A DNA stretch of 7,659 nucleotides from NCBI GenBank assembly GCA_031289865.1, contig JAITOQ010000261.1:1-7659 (forward strand). Direction: 5' to 3'. The notes under the pieces are model-generated. The model worked only from the letters and a program-made list of their open reading frames with translations, was not told where the DNA came from and made no database searches. The position numbers and the translations under genes are program-made. Position 1 is the first letter of the stretch; the number at the start of each line of letters is the position of its first letter. Origin of the DNA: Clostridiales bacterium (GTDB lineage: Bacteria > Bacillota > Clostridia > Christensenellales > JAISNN01). Positions 5,022 through 7,659 of the stretch are shown one piece after another.

Positions 5022-7492
5022 TTCCTATAAATCTCCGACTCTTTCAAAGCCCCTTTCTTGTCCGTCAGCGTCAATCTAAAGCCGTCGTCTATGCGGATAA
5101 AATCAAGCTCCTTAAAAATCGAAAAGGCGATTAAAAAGTCGATATATTTTTCCGTTCCGTCCTTAAAGACCTTTTCAAAAAAATCTCTCGCGTCGGACGC
5201 GACTATTCCCGATTGAATTGCCGCACGGATTTTGACATAGATTCGCCGAATGGTGTCGTCCGTAGGCGGTTCGGCGCGCAACACCGCGTCGAGCGGATTT
5301 TCCTCCGTCGCCCGGAATACCTCGCGCAACGAAGTATTCCCGATTGTCCCCGTATCTAACGGACTTTCTTTCGCCGTATAGAATACCTCGCTTGCGGAAG
5401 TATTCCCGATTGAGGCTATATTTAACGGTCGGTCGAGATAGACAATACGTTTGTAGTAGGGCGGCGGCGCGCATTTCGGCGACAATATCAAGCGGTTGTA
5501 CGGATTCGGGCTTTCAGCCGTCCCGTATGAGCAAATCAAGAGCTTTTCTCCCGCCGCGTGAAACTCGTCATAAAACCTTTTTGCGGTCAAAGAGGAAAAC
5601 GCAAGGAAAACCGTTCCGTAAATAGTTTCGGTTTGTTCTATTATATCAGCCCACGCGCCTTTTTCAAAGCGTTTTACGGCGGCTTCGCCGTTTTTTCTCT
5701 CCGTGAGCGTTTCGGCGGCTTGTTTTTGCGCCGAATTTTGTGCCGTACACGCTTCGGCGGCTTGTTTTTTTGCCGAAACTTTTTCCGCGCCGTCAAAAAA
5801 GAGATACCGCCCGACCTCCGTATCGAGGTCTAATGCGCCCTCTTGCGGCTCGGAAAAAACCCCTTGCAGTAATAGCTTCGTATAGCTTCGCCCTTGAAAG
5901 GACGACTGCTCCGCATACATTGTGAGGTACTTTTCTACGGGCGAATTTAAAAGCTCAAGGTAGCGGCGTTTAGAAAAGCCTACGATTTCCGTACCCCTCT
6001 CGCTCATTTTTATATGCTCACCGCCCTTGATGCGCGTAAAATTCATTTTTTCAGCTTTTCTTAAAAAAATCGGACGCGGATTTCCTTCTCCGAACGGTTC
6101 GAGCTTTAAAACCTCCGCTAATTCCTTTTCCGTCGGGGTTTCGGAAAGCATGATATCGTAAAAAACTTCGGGCGCAAAGACGCCTTCGTCATATTTTTGC
6201 AAGGCTTTTTCGAGACGGATTTCAAATTCCGCAAGATTTTCCGCTTTTAGACTCGCGCCCGCGGCTTGACTGTGTCCTCCAAACGCGATAAAAAGGTCGC
6301 TTGCCTCCAACATAGCCTCATAGAGATTTACGCCCTCGATACTTCGCGCAGAGCCTTTTAAGACCCCGCCGCTTTCCGTAAAGAGGACGGTCGGACGCTT
6401 AAACTCACCGGCGATTTTGGAGCAGGCTATCCCCAATACGCCCCCGTCATAGCGCGGGTCGGAGAGGACTATTGCGCGGCGGCGGTCGAGGTCGTAACCT
6501 ATCAGTTTTTCGCGCACGTCGTCCGCAATGTCGGATAGTACGACTTGCCGCTCCGCGTTGTCCGCGTTTAATTCCTTTATGAGGCATTCTATATCGAATC
6601 TATCCTCCGAAATCAAAAGCTCCAGAGCGCGGTCTGCCAGCCCCATGCGCCCCGCCGCATTCAAGCGCGGCACGATAGTAAAAGCAAGGTCCGCCGCTGT
6701 GACCCGTTCGAGCTTTACGCTGTCGAGGAGCATTTTCAGCCCTTTCCGCTTTGCGTTTCCGTTTAACGCGTTTAAGCCCAAAAAGGCAAGAGTGCGGTTT
6801 TCGCCGACGAGGGGCACAATGTCGCCGACAGTCGCAATCGCCGCAAGGTCTATGTATTTTTTTGCCTCGCCGTATCCCGCAAGCGCGTAAACCAATTTAA
6901 AAGCCACTCCCGCGCCGCACAATTCGGTAGGATAGTCCGAAACCTTCGGATTGAGAATGAGCGCGTCGGGCAAAACCTCACGCGGCACATGGTGGTCGGT
7001 GACTATCACGTCGATACCGAGATCCTTTGCGTACTCTATCTCGTCGACGGAGGTCACCCCGCAATCCACCGTGATAAGGAGATCGGGATAGACGCTCTCC
7101 GCAATTTTGTCGATAGCGTCGGTATGGAGTCCGTACCCCTCTTTTCTCGTCGGAATATAGTAGTAAACGTCTCCTCCGTCCGCGCCCTTTAGATAGCCGT
7201 ACAAAATTGCCGCGGCGCACACCCCGTCGCAATCATAGTCGGCATAAACGACGATTCTCTCCTTGTTTTGGATTGCGCGCTCTACCCTCTCGACGACTTG
7301 CGCCATGTCGGGAAAGAGAAACGGGTCGTCAAAATCCTCCTCTTTAGGATTTAAAAAACGCGCCGCGCCCTCTTTGGTCAAAATCCCGCGCCCGACCAAC
7401 AGCTCCGCCGCATAGCGCGGCAAACCGGTCGCTTGGAGAAAATCGACGTCGCTTTGATTGACCGTATTTCTCTTTGTGTATTTTATCTTCAT
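5003..7492 (-). CDS. recJ: Single-stranded-DNA-specific exonuclease RecJ, Firmicutes type
   Basis: A 5'-3' single-strand exonuclease of the DHH family, acting in recombination, mismatch and base-excision repair with Mn/Mg. Of its 829 residues, the DHH domain has YADYDCDG (D85, D87, D89), VDCGVT (D143), TDHHVP (166-168), GAGVAFKL and NAAGRMG (278-284). The DHHA1 domain has GIACSKIAGEFKRPTVL (354 on), GSARS and GGHSQAAGASL (405 on), and the OB-fold region includes EPFGEGNPRP. The rest is the long Firmicutes C-terminal region, with YKRIVYLDRPL and PPTDDTIRRIYVKI. I start at MKIKYTKRNT because AAGGA (7498-7502) lies 5 nt upstream. The frame stays open 53 codons further, but those codons only translate repeats (RFFALLRMT, ILHSAFCILHFA). 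At 829 aa it is longer than B. subtilis RecJ (about 786), partly from two internal repeat expansions (residues 573-600 and 694-737). Confidence 0.95.
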   Translation of the reverse strand: MKIKYTKRNTVNQSDVDFLQATGLPRYAAELLVGRGILTKEGAARFLNPKEEDFDDPFLFPDMAQVVERVERAIQNKERIVVYADYDCDGVCAAAILYGYLKGADGGDVYYYIPTRKEGYGLHTDAIDKIAESVYPDLLITVDCGVTSVDEIEYAKDLGIDVIVTDHHVPREVLPDALILNPKVSDYPTELCGAGVAFKLVYALAGYGEAKKYIDLAAIATVGDIVPLVGENRTLAFLGLNALNGNAKRKGLKMLLDSVKLERVTAADLAFTIVPRLNAAGRMGLADRALELLISEDRFDIECLIKELNADNAERQVVLSDIADDVREKLIGYDLDRRRAIVLSDPRYDGGVLGIACSKIAGEFKRPTVLFTESGGVLKGSARSIEGVNLYEAMLEASDLFIAFGGHSQAAGASLKAENLAEFEIRLEKALQKYDEGVFAPEVFYDIMLSETPTEKELAEVLKLEPFGEGNPRPIFLRKAEKMNFTRIKGGEHIKMSERGTEIVGFSKRRYLELLNSPVEKYLTMYAEQSSFQGRSYTKLLLQGVFSEPQEGALDLDTEVGRYLFFDGAEKVSAKKQAAEACTAQNSAQKQAAETLTERKNGEAAVKRFEKGAWADIIEQTETIYGTVFLAFSSLTAKRFYDEFHAAGEKLLICSYGTAESPNPYNRLILSPKCAPPPYYKRIVYLDRPLNIASIGNTSASEVFYTAKESPLDTGTIGNTSLREVFRATEENPLDAVLRAEPPTDDTIRRIYVKIRAAIQSGIVASDARDFFEKVFKDGTEKYIDFLIAFSIFKELDFIRIDDGFRLTLTDKKGALKESEIYRKLKIES
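5282..5413 (-). repeat. In-frame tandem 66-bp palindrome-bearing repeat inside recJ
   Basis: Two 22-codon units (5348-5413 and 5282-5347) encode SIGNTSASEVFYTAKE... and TIGNTSLREVFRATEE..., with 12 of 22 residues identical. At DNA level about 47 of 66 bases match. Each unit holds a 25-bp palindrome (5381-5405 and 5315-5339) with identical arms GAATACTTC and GAGGTATTC, able to form a 9-bp RNA stem with one U-G pair, while the 7-nt loops differ. It sits between YLDRPL and RAEPPTDDTIRR, where RecJ relatives are normally contiguous or short, so it reads as an insertion in a loop. Confidence 0.75.
5693..5776 (-). repeat. In-frame 14-aa tandem repeat in a RecJ linker
   Basis: Two 42-bp units encode SAKKQAAEACTAQN (5735-5776) and SAQKQAAETLTERK (5693-5734). 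The shared core is SA(K/Q)KQAAE. The segment is Ala/Gln/Lys-rich and probably helical or disordered. It lies between LFFDGAEKV and the next conserved block (GAWADIIEQT), consistent with a variable linker expanded by slippage or duplication. Confidence 0.65.
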
Positions 7493-7505
7493 GATTTTCC
7501 TTTTT

Positions 7506-7540
7506 AATGCAAAATGCAGAATGCAGAATGCAGAATGCAG
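7506..7540 (+). repeat. Heptamer array upstream of recJ
   Basis: On the plus strand one degenerate unit (AATGCAA, 7506-7512) and four perfect AATGCAG units (7513-7540), then AATTGCGG and GGATTTTAAA (7547-7556, overlapping). It lies 4 nt beyond the recJ ribosome site, within the 5' untranslated region, and could vary in copy number by slippage. Confidence 0.9.
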
Positions 7541-7659
7541 AATTGCGGATTTTAAAGTAGGTATTTTTGTCGCTTGAAAAGTCGGTGTCATTCTAAGCAA
7601 AGCGAAAAATCTAAAACGATTTCTCCGAATCACATCTATAATTATCCGCAATTCTGCAT
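7535..7659. repeat. Segment bounded by a 16-bp inverted repeat
   Basis: ATGCAGAATTGCGGAT (7535-7550) recurs as its exact reverse complement at 7644-7659, the last base of the window. The 93 bp between contain the GTCATTCT-type element. The right-hand copy is cut by the window edge, so the match may be longer and may run into a second, oppositely oriented heptamer array. It could be a MITE-like unit or two converging copies of the same repeat. Confidence 0.7.
7587..7612 (+). repeat. GTCATTCT-type interspersed repeat upstream of recJ
   Basis: The sequence GTCATTCTAAGCAAAGCG followed by AAAAATCT is close to the widespread bacterial repeat GTCATTCTGAGCGAAGCG-AAGAATCT. Read on the minus strand in the recJ-extension frame it gives RFFALLRMT, the usual spurious translation of this repeat. 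The family assignment rests on memory of the repeat, not a search. Confidence 0.75.

Noticed and set aside
4413..5030. Long plus-strand frames opposite rel and recJ (for example 4413-5030 and 3831-4409)
   Set aside because: They are antisense to unmistakable rel/recJ coding sequence, lack family motifs, and the first runs through the intergenic repeats.
5676..5696. Terminator-like hairpin plus T-run on the plus strand inside recJ
   Set aside because: There is no plus-strand gene ending here. The hairpin lies in a variable coding linker and is antisense to a well-supported gene, so I do not call a terminator.
7506..7659. CRISPR array
   Set aside because: The units are 7 nt and contiguous, with no spacers; the other repeats occur once or twice.
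4935..7659. recJ carried inside a transposon bounded by inverted repeats
   Set aside because: The flanking composites are short, their heptamers differ, no transposase is present and recJ lies in its usual neighbourhood beside rel; independent repeat insertions are simpler.

Overview
The window looks like a chromosomal housekeeping region of a Gram-positive, low-to-mid-GC anaerobe, most likely in Clostridia or a related Firmicutes class. The evidence is a RecJ with the long Firmicutes-type C-terminal region, a bifunctional Rel/SpoT-type (p)ppGpp enzyme with the RFKD signature, and HemZ, the Firmicutes-type radical SAM protein. All genes lie on the minus strand and are described here in transcription order, from high to low coordinates.

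Layout: (1) 7493-7659 is a repeat-rich leader with a heptamer array, a GTCATTCT-type interspersed repeat and a 16-bp inverted repeat. (2) recJ (5003-7492) is a single-strand-specific 5'-3' exonuclease of DNA repair; it carries two internal repeat-built expansions in its C-terminal third. (3) A 122-bp spacer (4881-5002) is packed with three kinds of repeat. (4) rel (2724-4880) makes and degrades (p)ppGpp. (5) A GloB/YcbL-like metallo-beta-lactamase-fold hydrolase (2092-2715) has its ribosome site overlapping the rel stop codon. (6) A consensus sigma-A promoter (TTGACA, 17 bp, TATAAT; 1998-2026) starts a second transcription unit: an unrecognised 74-aa protein (1733-1957), then hemZ (249-1673). 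(7) The 5' end of an MGMT/ATL-family DNA repair gene (1-103) runs off the left edge. No stretch over 300 bases lacks a gene.

The gene order recalls the conserved Firmicutes cluster recJ-apt-rel-dtd-(MBL)-(hemZ)-hisS-aspS, but apt and dtd are absent here and the hisS/aspS side is replaced, at least immediately, by the MGMT-like gene. The links are thematic (DNA repair, stringent response, small-molecule detoxification, radical SAM/porphyrin chemistry) rather than one pathway.

I see no new defence or mobile system. The unusual content is: (a) modular intergenic repeats, including a composite that brackets recJ in inverted orientation, with a heptamer array facing the gene and a GTCATTCT element outside; (b) a 45-bp palindromic element placed just before the ribosome site of two different genes; (c) a palindrome-bearing 66-bp unit duplicated in frame inside recJ; and (d) an in-frame TAG near the end of hemZ, after which the family-like C-terminus continues for 19 codons.
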